Positions 51,691-59,647 of a stretch of DNA of 64,000 nt are shown piece by piece; position 1 is the first letter of the stretch, and every line of letters starts with the position of its first letter. The DNA is from an uncultured Erythrobacter sp. (GTDB lineage: Bacteria; Pseudomonadota; Alphaproteobacteria; Sphingomonadales; Sphingomonadaceae). The notes under the pieces were generated by a model that made no database searches, was not told where the DNA came from, and was given only the letters and a program-made list of their open reading frames with translations. The stretch spans positions 618,501 to 682,500 of the forward strand of contig CANMSD010000003.1 of the NCBI GenBank assembly GCA_947500645.1, read 5' to 3'. The translations under genes and the position numbers were made by a program.

Positions 51691-52620
51691 CTAGCGCTCG
51701 CCAGTTGGCTTGGCTTCATCGCTTTCAGCGCGGGCCCTGTCGGTCAGCAGCTTGAACTTCGTCCAGGTTGTTTCGTTCTTTCGAGTGTCGTCCTTCGGTG
51801 GAGCGTCCTCGTAGATCGGATAGTTTTCGCGAATCTCATCTTTGAGAACATCGGGCAGTTCTTCAAACCCGCCGGGCAGTTTCCGCCCCATCGCGTTGAA
51901 CACCATTTGACCAGGGCGCCCACCCATTTTCATCCATGGAGCCCACCCAGAAATTCTGACCCAGCTGATCATCGGATAAGCGGTAGGCTTGGTGGAATCG
52001 TAGAGTTCATCTTTCAGTGCGGCGAAATCGAAGATCTCCATCGCGTGGTACTTGCCACCGACATATTCTTGATAATCACCGGTCAATGGGTTGGTGTAGA
52101 ACAGCGGCACCTCGAAAGGCATGAAAACGTATGGACCTGCCTCACGCAGGGTGCTGATCCTATAAGGAGTGCCATCGGCGCCGCGGGGGAATGTCGGGCG
52201 GCTGTTCACTGGGTCATTGTGAATTTGCATCACTTCCACCGTCTCGCCGGTGTATGGATTCTCCCAGGTGTCGACGACCTCGCCAGTTTTCGGATCGAGC
52301 ATCAGCATGATTTCTCGGCTGATGATACGCCATCCGGTGCCACGCTCTGGATCTTCGACCTCGACACAGCGGCGAATGTTCATGCCTTCGCCTTTAAACA
52401 GCAGTTTGTCGCGTTGGCCGGGGCTGCGGCCGTAGATGTTACCGGACCAGTGATAGACGGCGGGTTCGTCAGCCGAGACACCGCATTGCATCCGCTTCGA
52501 GATCTCGACAGCATCTTCCGGGACAGCAGGATCGAGCGTTCGCGCCTGTGCCGGAGATGCTGCCAGTCCGGCAGCTCCCGCTAGGCTGGTGGCGGCGAAA
52601 AGGAGTTTGGCGAGATTCAT
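51691..52620 (-). CDS. Exported DUF1838 family protein
   Basis: A 309-residue protein with a signal peptide (MNLAKLLFAATSLAGAAGLAASPAQA). The core (VYHWSGNIYGRSPGQRDKLLFKGEGMNIRRC, LMLDPKTGEVVDTWENPYTGETVEVMQIHNDPVN, ISWVRISGWAPWMKMGGRPGQMVFNAMGRKL) is the DUF1838 pattern. The family is uncharacterised and common in sphingomonads. The start at 52620 has GGGAG upstream; the longer frame from 52665 opens with MSGQ, translated from operator 4. First gene of block D. Confidence 0.88.
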   Translation of the reverse strand: MNLAKLLFAATSLAGAAGLAASPAQARTLDPAVPEDAVEISKRMQCGVSADEPAVYHWSGNIYGRSPGQRDKLLFKGEGMNIRRCVEVEDPERGTGWRIISREIMLMLDPKTGEVVDTWENPYTGETVEVMQIHNDPVNSRPTFPRGADGTPYRISTLREAGPYVFMPFEVPLFYTNPLTGDYQEYVGGKYHAMEIFDFAALKDELYDSTKPTAYPMISWVRISGWAPWMKMGGRPGQMVFNAMGRKLPGGFEELPDVLKDEIRENYPIYEDAPPKDDTRKNETTWTKFKLLTDRARAESDEAKPTGER

Positions 52621-52653
52621 GTATTGCTCCCAGGAACTGTCCAGCTGGTGAAT

Positions 52654-52665
52654 TTGTCCGGACAT
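52654..52665. promoter_or_regulatory. Island operator 4 (block D, one mismatch)
   Basis: TTGTCCGGACAT: the inner ten bases are a perfect palindrome and one end base breaks symmetry. It lies 34 bp upstream of the DUF1838 ATG. Its centre is 39 bp from that of operator 5, so the repressor could bind both sites of the divergent region. Confidence 0.75.
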
Positions 52666-52690
52666 TTGTGATTTTCTTCCTTGACTTTAT

Positions 52691-52706
52691 ATTTGTCCGG
52701 ACAAAT
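52691..52706. promoter_or_regulatory. Island operator 5 (block E, perfect 16-bp palindrome)
   Basis: ATTTGTCCGGACAAAT, identical to operator 1. TTGACT at 52681-52686 is a likely -35 for block E on the + strand, and the operator covers the spacer and -10 region. Confidence 0.85.
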
Positions 52707-52763
52707 TGTGAAGTCAGAAAATGATGCGATTTGCTGCATCATCGAAAAGCCCAGGTGATTCTC

Positions 52764-53588
52764 TTGTTTTCTGCTGCTTCACTGCTGTTTGTGCCGGGTT
52801 CGCGTCCCGATCGCTTCGCAAAGGCGAAAGCGGGCGGCGCTGACCTGACCGTGATCGATCTTGAAGATGCGGTGGCGGCTGAAGACAAGGCAAGCGCGCG
52901 TGACGTGGCCCTCGGTCAGATGGCCCAGGACAAGAACGCATGGGCGATCCGTATCAATCCGGTTCCTACCGCTGCGGGCATTCGCGATCTGGCCGTTCTC
53001 GTCGATACCGACACTTTGCCGGACGTACTGCTGGTGCCGATGGTCGAAAGCGCGGCTGAACTGAATGTGATTGTTGGCGTGCTCGGCGATCGCTGTCCAG
53101 CGCTACTCCCCTTGGTTGAAACGCCGAAGGGGTTACGCCATGCACTCGAGATTGCTTCGCATGATGCAGTAACTGCGATGATGTTTGGTGGTGGCGATTT
53201 CTCTGGCGAGTTAGGAGTTGAGCTGGCTTGGGGGCCGCTTTTGGCGGCGCGCCAGCAGTTCATTTTGGCGTGTGCGGAGGCGAAAAAGCCAGCGGTCGAT
53301 GTGCCATTCATTAAGTTAGATGATGAGGCGGGACTGGCCGACGAATGTGCGAAGGCGCGCGCGATCGGGTTTGCTGCAAAGGCTGCGATCCACCCTCGCC
53401 AATTGGGTGTAATCAAGACTGCCTTCGCACCGAGCGAGGCTGAGGTGACAGAGGCGCGCGAGGCGCTCGCCGCCTATGCAGCGGGCGGGGAACGCGCAAT
53501 CCGGTTCAATGGGCGAATGCTAGAGGCCCCGTTTATCAAAAGATATCGCGCGGTGATCGCGCGGCATGAGGAGCAAACAAATGCGTGA
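52764..53588 (+). CDS. CitE/HpcH-HpaI-type CoA-ester lyase (citramalyl/malyl-CoA lyase-like)
   Basis: A TIM-barrel lyase of about 274 residues: SLLFVPGSRPDRFAKAKAGGADLTVIDLEDAVAAEDKASAR, LPLVETPKGLRHALEIAS and MMFGGGDFSGELG are the Mg- and substrate-binding motifs of the CitE branch. It cleaves hydroxyacyl-CoA such as citramalyl- or malyl-CoA to acetyl-CoA (or a homologue) and a 2-oxo acid. I choose the TTG at 52764, five bases after AGGTGA; the frame opens with TTG at 52731. Neighbouring MaoC and acyl-CoA dehydrogenase genes are the usual partners. Confidence 0.87.
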   Translation: MFSAASLLFVPGSRPDRFAKAKAGGADLTVIDLEDAVAAEDKASARDVALGQMAQDKNAWAIRINPVPTAAGIRDLAVLVDTDTLPDVLLVPMVESAAELNVIVGVLGDRCPALLPLVETPKGLRHALEIASHDAVTAMMFGGGDFSGELGVELAWGPLLAARQQFILACAEAKKPAVDVPFIKLDDEAGLADECAKARAIGFAAKAAIHPRQLGVIKTAFAPSEAEVTEAREALAAYAAGGERAIRFNGRMLEAPFIKRYRAVIARHEEQTNA

Positions 53589-54090
53589 TGGTGTAATCGA
53601 AGTTTCTCCAGGGCGCTTTCGCGAGGTCCAGGGGCGTTACTTCGAGGATTTCGAAGAAGGGCATATCTACGAGCACCGTCCGGGTCGCACCATAACCGAC
53701 GCCGACAATGTGTGGTTCACGCTGTTGACGATGAACACGCATCCGGCGCATTTCGATTATGAGCTGTCGAAAGACACCGAGTTCGGCAAGCCACTGGTTG
53801 TGAGTCCGTTCACCATCGCGCTGATGACCGGGATGAGCGTGTCCGACACGAGCGGGAAGGCTATTGCCAATCTCGGCTGGGACGAGGTGCGCATGACCAA
53901 GCCGCTTTTTGTCGGCGATACGCTCTATTGCGAGAGCGAAGTGCTCGAAAAGCGTGAGAGCAAGAGCCGCCCGGAACAGGGCATCGTTACATTCAAGACT
54001 ATCGCCAAGAACCAGCATGGCGACATCGTCAGCCACTACAAGCGCACCGTGCTCGTTTGGAAGCGCGGCTTTGGCGGCCTCGACGACTAA
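53581..54090 (+). CDS. MaoC-type enoyl-CoA hydratase (mesaconyl/itaconyl-CoA hydratase-like)
   Basis: A 169-residue hot-dog-fold hydratase. GRYFEDFEEGHIYEHRPGRTITDADNVWFTLLTMNTHPAHFDYE carries the hydratase motif with the Asp/Asn and His pair, and GKPLVVSPFTIALMTGMSVSDTSG follows. Single-domain relatives next to CitE-type lyases hydrate mesaconyl- or itaconyl-CoA to citramalyl-CoA. I start at ATG 53581, which has AGGAG upstream and overlaps the lyase by 8 bp. Confidence 0.87.
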   Translation: MRDGVIEVSPGRFREVQGRYFEDFEEGHIYEHRPGRTITDADNVWFTLLTMNTHPAHFDYELSKDTEFGKPLVVSPFTIALMTGMSVSDTSGKAIANLGWDEVRMTKPLFVGDTLYCESEVLEKRESKSRPEQGIVTFKTIAKNQHGDIVSHYKRTVLVWKRGFGGLDD

Positions 54091-54114
54091 ACCTATCTCC
54101 CGAAGGAATTGACC

Positions 54115-55302
54115 ATGGCAACCGCCGCAAATCTCGACAACCAGATCCGGACCATCGACCCAGATGAAGAACGCGCCTTCATGGACGCGATCGATCGCTG
54201 GCTCGAACGTGAAGTGATCCCGGTGATCCAGCATCATGATCACGGCGACATCTGGCCAGAGAAACTGGTCGAGCAGATGGCGGAAATGGGACTCTTCGGT
54301 GCGACCATCGGCCAGGATTATGGCGGGCTCGGCCTGCCAGCGACGACCTATGCCAAAATCGTGATGCGCATCTCCAGCTATTGGATGGCGATCACGGGTA
54401 TCTTCAACTCGCATTTAATCATGGCGGCGGCGGTTGAGCGCTTTGGTACGCCGGAACAGAAAATGAAGTGGTTGCCGAAGTTCGCGACCGGTGAAATTCG
54501 CGGTGGTCTGGCGCTGACGGAGCCAAATGCCGGTACCGATCTTCAGGCGATCCGCACGGTCGCCAAGAAGGATGAGAATGGCGATTACATTCTCAATGGC
54601 ACGAAGACGTGGATTTCGAATGCGCTCAACGGTCAGTGTTTTGCGATGCTGGCGAAGACCGATCCGAATGCCGATCCGCGCTACAAAGGCATGAGCCTGT
54701 TTATCGCTGATAAGCGAGATGGTCTGACCACAGGCAAGAAATTCGACAAGCTTGGCTACAAGGCAATTGATAGCGCGGAGCTGATTATGGAAGATTATCG
54801 CGTTCCGGCTGACCAGCTGATCGGCGGCGTTGAAGGGCAGGGTTTCTTCCAGGCCACGGGTGGGCTGGAGCTGGGCCGTATCAATGTCGCTGCACGCGGT
54901 GTTGGCTTGGCCGAGGGTTCGCTTCGTCTTGCGACCGAGTATGCGCAACAGCGTGAAACCATGGGTAAGCCGATTGCCCAGCACCAGGCGATCCAGCTAA
55001 AACTGGGCGAGATGGTGACGCGGGCACGGGCTGCTCGTCTGCTAACGCTTGATGCATCCGAAGCATACGACTCTGGCGAGCGCTGCGACAAGGAAGCCGG
55101 CATTGCCAAGTATTTTGCATCCGAGGCTGCGGTCGAAAACAGTCAGGAAGCCATGCGTGTGTTCGGCGGCTATTCCTATTCGAAAGAATATGACATCGAG
55201 CGCTATTACCGCGACAGCATGTTGATGTGCATTGGCGAGGGGACCAACGAAATGCAGCGGATGATCATTGCCAAGCAGCACCTCAAAGAAAATCAGATCT
55301 GA
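54115..55302 (+). CDS. Acyl-CoA dehydrogenase
   Basis: A 395-residue FAD enzyme. Landmarks are GLFGATIGQDYGGLGLPATTYAKIV, the FAD contact GLALTEPNAGTDLQAI, and the catalytic Glu in CIGEGTNEMQRMIIAKQHL. MRVFGGYSYSKEYDIERYYRD places it with short/branched-chain and dicarboxylyl dehydrogenases. It oxidises an acyl-CoA to the enoyl-CoA used by the hydratase. I start at ATG 54115 with AAGGA upstream. The CitE-MaoC-FadE order parallels the mycobacterial citE locus. Confidence 0.92.
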   Translation: MATAANLDNQIRTIDPDEERAFMDAIDRWLEREVIPVIQHHDHGDIWPEKLVEQMAEMGLFGATIGQDYGGLGLPATTYAKIVMRISSYWMAITGIFNSHLIMAAAVERFGTPEQKMKWLPKFATGEIRGGLALTEPNAGTDLQAIRTVAKKDENGDYILNGTKTWISNALNGQCFAMLAKTDPNADPRYKGMSLFIADKRDGLTTGKKFDKLGYKAIDSAELIMEDYRVPADQLIGGVEGQGFFQATGGLELGRINVAARGVGLAEGSLRLATEYAQQRETMGKPIAQHQAIQLKLGEMVTRARAARLLTLDASEAYDSGERCDKEAGIAKYFASEAAVENSQEAMRVFGGYSYSKEYDIERYYRDSMLMCIGEGTNEMQRMIIAKQHLKENQI

Positions 55303-55320
55303 GCGGGCGGCGAGGCGACG

Positions 55321-56538
55321 ATGCACCTGCCGCTAAAAGGCTTCCGCGTTATCAGTGCCGAGCAATACGGCGCTGGCCCCTACGGCACGATGTTTCTTGC
55401 CCAGATGGGTGCGGAGGTCATCAAGATCGAACCGCCGGCGAAGGTCGGCCCGGATGGTAAGCGACGCGGTGGTGGCGATACCGCTCGGATGGTTGGCCCG
55501 CATTTTCTGCGCAAGGGCGAAAGCGTTTACTTCAACGCGTTCAACCTCAACAAACGCTCACTCACGCTCGATCTGAACAGCGAGGAAGGTCAAGCCATAC
55601 TGCGCAAACTGGTTCCGACCTGCGACGTCGTGGCCAACAATATGCGTGGCGACCTGCCAGACCGATTGGGGCTGACTTATGACGCGCTTAAGGATCTGAA
55701 TCCTGCGATCGTTTGCGCCCACCTATCGGCCTATGGGCGCGACAATGAACGCGCGAAATGGCCGGGCTACGATTATCTTATGCAGGCTGAGGCTGGCTAT
55801 TGCCAGATCACCGGCGAGCCCGGCGGCGACCCTCAGCGGATGGGTCTTTCGATGGTCGATTTCATGACCGGCACGATCTTCTGCATCGGTTTGCTTGGTG
55901 CACTGGTGGATGCGCAGCGCAGCGGCAAAGGCCGCGATGTCGACACCGATTTGTTATCGGCGGCGGTTCACCAGACGAGCTATCCGGCGCTCTGGTACAT
56001 GAACAATGGCGATGAGACACAGCGTACGCCGCGCTCAGCGCATCCTACAGCGACGCCTAGTCAGATGTTTAAGGCGGCCGATGGCTGGATGTTTGTGATG
56101 TGTCAGCTGCCCAAGTTCTGGGACATACTCACGGACCGGATGGGACGCGATGATCTGAAATCCGATCCGCGTTTTGCCACCAATGCAGATCGCCTTGCCA
56201 ATCGCGAAGCGCTTACCAAGCTGCTTGACGATGAGTTTGTGACTCAGCCGATGGCCCACTGGCAGGAGCTGCTCGCGGGGCATGTGCCCGTGGCGCCAGT
56301 TTACGAACTGGCGGATGCGCTCGACAATCCATGGCTTGAAAACATCGGTCTGCGCGACACGGTTGAGCATCCGGACAATCCTGAACTCAAGATTCTTGCC
56401 AGCCCGCTCAAGTTTGATGGCCAGCGCCCGCCCAATCGCGCTGCGCCGCTGCTCAGCGCGGATAGCGATGCGATCCTTTCGGAGCTCGGATATGACGAGG
56501 CCGAGATTTCCGATCTGCGCGCTGGCGGTGTTATCTAA
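55321..56538 (+). CDS. CaiB/BaiF CoA-transferase, block E (first)
   Basis: A 405-residue class III CoA-transferase: FRVISAEQYGAGPYGTMFLAQMGAEVIKIEPPAKVG at the N-terminus and the catalytic Asp in GLSMVDFMTGTIFCIGLLGALV (near residue 180). It activates a carboxylic acid using an acyl-CoA donor. It follows the dehydrogenase by 18 bp and precedes a second CaiB gene by 6 bp; the two could form a heterodimer or serve two acids. Confidence 0.91.
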   Translation: MHLPLKGFRVISAEQYGAGPYGTMFLAQMGAEVIKIEPPAKVGPDGKRRGGGDTARMVGPHFLRKGESVYFNAFNLNKRSLTLDLNSEEGQAILRKLVPTCDVVANNMRGDLPDRLGLTYDALKDLNPAIVCAHLSAYGRDNERAKWPGYDYLMQAEAGYCQITGEPGGDPQRMGLSMVDFMTGTIFCIGLLGALVDAQRSGKGRDVDTDLLSAAVHQTSYPALWYMNNGDETQRTPRSAHPTATPSQMFKAADGWMFVMCQLPKFWDILTDRMGRDDLKSDPRFATNADRLANREALTKLLDDEFVTQPMAHWQELLAGHVPVAPVYELADALDNPWLENIGLRDTVEHPDNPELKILASPLKFDGQRPPNRAAPLLSADSDAILSELGYDEAEISDLRAGGVI

Positions 56539-56544
56539 CTAAAC

Positions 56545-57627
56545 ATGGGCAAACTTTCCGGCACTACCGTTATCGACCTGACGCAGTTTCTGCCCGGGCC
56601 GATGATGACCGTCATGATGACCGATCATGGCGCGCGGGTTATCAAGGTAGAGCCGAAATCAGGTGACCCGGCTCGCGCTATGGAGCCTCGCGAGGCGGGT
56701 CACTCCGTGTGGTTTGCCAACCTCAATCGCGGCAAGGAAAGTGTCGTCCTCGACCTGAAGAGCGAGGAGGGTAAGGCGGCTTTGGCGGACCTTTGCCGTG
56801 AGGCGGATGTTTTCGTCGAGGGCTTTCGTCCCGGAGTGATGAAGCGGCTTGGCTTCGATTATGACAGCGTAAGAGCGCTCAAACCGGACATTGTCTATTG
56901 CTCGATCTCTGCTTTTGGTCAGGAAGGCGCACTAGCGCATCATCCAGCCCATGACATGGCAGTTCAGGCATTGGCCGGTTTCCTGTCGGTGAATGACGGG
57001 CCCGATAGCATGCCAGTCGTACCGGGAGCTCCGAGCGCCGATATGGCCGCCGGGCTGACCGCTTTGTCGGCAGTGCTAATGGCGTTGATAGGGCGCACCA
57101 ATAGCGGCGAGGGCGCATATATCGATTGCGCCATGTTCGACAGCCTTATGCCATGGTGTGTGCACACTGCTGGCAGTGCGATCGCAGGCGACGAGAGCCC
57201 AGTTTCGAGCGCACAAAGATCACTTGGTGGAGCGGGGTTCTATCAGGTTTATGAGACGGCAGATGGCAAGCATGTCTCGCTTGGCGGACGCGAGATCAAA
57301 TTTGCGCGGAACCTGCTGACTGCGCTGGGCCGTGAAGACTTGGTCTCTCACGCCGAACGAGAAGCAGGGGAGCAAGGCGAACTGATTGCCTTTTTGCGAG
57401 AAACCTTTGCGGCCAAGTCGCGCGATGAATGGGTCGAATGGTTCGCAGACAAAGATGTCGCCTTCGCGCCTGTCCTCGACTTTCGCGAAGCCCTCGACGA
57501 GCCGCATGTCGCGGAGCGCGGCTTACTGGTCGAGAGCGAAACGGGTGCGCATCATATCGCATCGCCCATCAGATTTGCGGGGGAGCAGTGGGTGCCCGGC
57601 ATCGTGCCCGGGCTTGGCGAAAAATGA
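56545..57627 (+). CDS. CaiB/BaiF CoA-transferase, block E (second)
   Basis: A 360-residue class III CoA-transferase (short of the usual 400): GTTVIDLTQFLPGPMMTVMMTDHGARVIKVEPKSGDPARAM and the catalytic Asp in GAPSADMAAGLTALSAVLMALIGR (near residue 170). It has features of the AMACR/racemase-like branch, so alpha-methyl epimerisation is an alternative to CoA transfer. Last gene of block E, convergent with the regulator gene 6 bp away. Confidence 0.89.
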   Translation: MGKLSGTTVIDLTQFLPGPMMTVMMTDHGARVIKVEPKSGDPARAMEPREAGHSVWFANLNRGKESVVLDLKSEEGKAALADLCREADVFVEGFRPGVMKRLGFDYDSVRALKPDIVYCSISAFGQEGALAHHPAHDMAVQALAGFLSVNDGPDSMPVVPGAPSADMAAGLTALSAVLMALIGRTNSGEGAYIDCAMFDSLMPWCVHTAGSAIAGDESPVSSAQRSLGGAGFYQVYETADGKHVSLGGREIKFARNLLTALGREDLVSHAEREAGEQGELIAFLRETFAAKSRDEWVEWFADKDVAFAPVLDFREALDEPHVAERGLLVESETGAHHIASPIRFAGEQWVPGIVPGLGEK

Positions 57628-57632
57628 GTAGG

Positions 57633-58412
57633 TCAGCTGTCGAGGTCGATATGCATCGCGTAGGCGAAGCGATCACCGGGGTGATGGCTCACGGAGATTT
57701 CATAAACGCTGCCCTTCGGGTCGAGGTAACAGCGAATGATGCGCAGAACAGGATCGCCCTTATCGATCTTCAGCGCATTGGCCGTTTCGCTCGTGGCCGC
57801 GATGGCTTGAATGTCCTGGGTCACGCGTCCAATCGTGACTCCAGCCAAGCGCTCAATCTGGCTGAAGAGCGTGCCGGCCGCCAGATCGAGTTTGTCGACC
57901 GCGCCGCCAAGCCGGTCGTGAAAGTAAGCGTCCGTGACAGCAAGTGGCGGGGTATCCAACGACTGATGACGGGTGCCGCGAAAACAGCGCCAGGTCCCTT
58001 GCGTGTCTTCACCGATCTGCTCGGCAATCTCACTTGGAAGCTTGCCACCCTCACGCTCGACATAGCTGACTTCGCTGTCGCGGGCGTATTGAAGCAGCTC
58101 GCCGACATTCGACAAAGGTTGGTGCAGCGCGCCGCCGCGAGCCGCCGCCGGTTGAACAATCGTTCCCGATCCGCGCCGCCGCGCAATCAGGCCTTCCAGT
58201 TGCAGCCGCTTGAGCGCCTCGCGCACGGTAAAGCGGCTGACGTCATAGGTTTTGCAAAGGGTCGTTTCGGTCGGGAATTGCTGACCGTCGGCATAGCGGC
58301 CGGCGAGGATCGCCTCACGCAGCTCACCCGCCACCTGCATGTAGCGGGGCGTTTTGTCTTTCGCGGGCGCAGTGGCATTGGCCAAGTTATTCTCCCAGTC
58401 CGGGTGAGGCAT
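57633..58412 (-). CDS. GntR/HutC-type regulator with UTRA domain, likely island repressor
   Basis: A 259-residue regulator. The winged helix-turn-helix covers about residues 22-90 (PRYMQVAGELREAILAGRYADGQQFPTETTLCKTYDVSRFTVREALKRLQLEGLIARRRGSGTIV), and the UTRA effector domain about 100-255 (ITDAYFHDRL-like segment, TLFSQIERLAGVTIGRVTQDIQAI). It is the only regulator in the island and is flanked by blocks E and F. The operator half-site TGTC/GACA fits GntR-family dimers. The start is 8 bp from the divergent PrpD-like gene; an ATG at 58340 is a weaker alternative. Confidence 0.9.
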   Translation of the reverse strand: MPHPDWENNLANATAPAKDKTPRYMQVAGELREAILAGRYADGQQFPTETTLCKTYDVSRFTVREALKRLQLEGLIARRRGSGTIVQPAAARGGALHQPLSNVGELLQYARDSEVSYVEREGGKLPSEIAEQIGEDTQGTWRCFRGTRHQSLDTPPLAVTDAYFHDRLGGAVDKLDLAAGTLFSQIERLAGVTIGRVTQDIQAIAATSETANALKIDKGDPVLRIIRCYLDPKGSVYEISVSHHPGDRFAYAMHIDLDS

Positions 58413-58420
58413 TTCGCACC

Positions 58421-59647
58421 ATGAGCGACACTCACCTCACTCAATTGGGACGCAGGCTAGCGCGCATTGTTCCGGAAGGCGAGAGAAAGCGCGCACGTTT
58501 ACACCTACTTGATTGGCTCGCCTGCGTCGCAGGCGCGCGCGATGGTGAGGCTGGCCATTTGGGCGGAGCCATTTCGCAGCAAGGGTGGGAACGGGCGACC
58601 TATCCCGGCAACGCCCTCGAGATGGACGATGTGCACCGCACCGCCCTGCTACATCCGGGGCCGGTGATTTGGCCAGCGGCAATGAGCATGGGCAGTGCGA
58701 GCATGGACGCCAGGCTTGAGGCGGCGGTGCGCGGGTATGAAGCGATGATCGCGATTGGGGCTGCGCTAGACGCGCACCACTATGCGCACTGGCATCCAAC
58801 TACGACTGCCGGCGTGTTTGGATCATGCGCGGCGTTTGGCTCGCTGATCGGCTTCGCTCCGGTCGAATACACCAATGCAATGGGCAATGCTGGTTCTGTT
58901 GCTGGTGGCCTATGGCACATGCGGCATGACAATGTTCTGACCAAGCAATGGCATGTCTATCACGCGGTTCGAACGGGACGTGATGCGGCGCTGCACGTGC
59001 ATTATGGCGCAACTGGGCCTGCTGCGTTGCTTGAAGGCCCGCAGGGACTTTTTGAAGCGATGACTCAGCAGCCGAGAGAACTCGCCGGTGATGATGCCGG
59101 TTGGCTCATCCATGAGGTCAGTTTCAAGCCCTTCGCTGCTTGCCGCCACACGCATCCGGCCATTGATGCAGCGATGGAATTGCGCGCCGAGGGGCAACTC
59201 GAGGCGCCGTTCAAGGTCGAGACATTTGCGGATGCACTGACCTTCTGTGACCGCCCCGACCCGAAGACGGAACTTGAGGCGAAGTTCTCTCTGCAACATG
59301 CGGTCGCTGTGGTGGCGGATGGACGTGCTGCCAATCCCGAAGACTTCACCGAAGACGCCATTGCCGCACTGGCAGATCTGCGCGCGCAAGTGAGTGTCTC
59401 TGAAGATGCAGAAGTTACAGCGCGTTATCCGGCACATTTCGGCGCGCGCGTGAACGGTCTCGAACTGGTCGATACGTTGGGCGATCCCGAACGTCCTGTT
59501 GGCGAGGAACGGATTGTCGAAAAAATGCACACCTTGGCGCGCTGGGGCGGTCTGTCCGATAGCGAGGCCAAGCGCGCCGTCGGCCTGGCGCTTCACGGCG
59601 ATGATGCCACAGCGATCGACACCATGCTGGAGGAATGGCTGGCATGA
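58421..59647 (+). CDS. MmgE/PrpD family protein (first), block F
   Basis: A 408-residue protein of the 2-methylcitrate dehydratase / cis-aconitate decarboxylase superfamily: LLDWLACVAGARDGEAG, EMDDVHRTALLHPGPVIWPAAMSM and HVSFKPFAACRHTHPAIDA-like AACRHTHPAIDAAMEL are the active-site regions. It is shorter than PrpD (about 480). Its start lies 8 bp from the divergent regulator gene. Coupled by ATGA to the second copy; a heteromer is likely. Confidence 0.86.
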   Translation: MSDTHLTQLGRRLARIVPEGERKRARLHLLDWLACVAGARDGEAGHLGGAISQQGWERATYPGNALEMDDVHRTALLHPGPVIWPAAMSMGSASMDARLEAAVRGYEAMIAIGAALDAHHYAHWHPTTTAGVFGSCAAFGSLIGFAPVEYTNAMGNAGSVAGGLWHMRHDNVLTKQWHVYHAVRTGRDAALHVHYGATGPAALLEGPQGLFEAMTQQPRELAGDDAGWLIHEVSFKPFAACRHTHPAIDAAMELRAEGQLEAPFKVETFADALTFCDRPDPKTELEAKFSLQHAVAVVADGRAANPEDFTEDAIAALADLRAQVSVSEDAEVTARYPAHFGARVNGLELVDTLGDPERPVGEERIVEKMHTLARWGGLSDSEAKRAVGLALHGDDATAIDTMLEEWLA

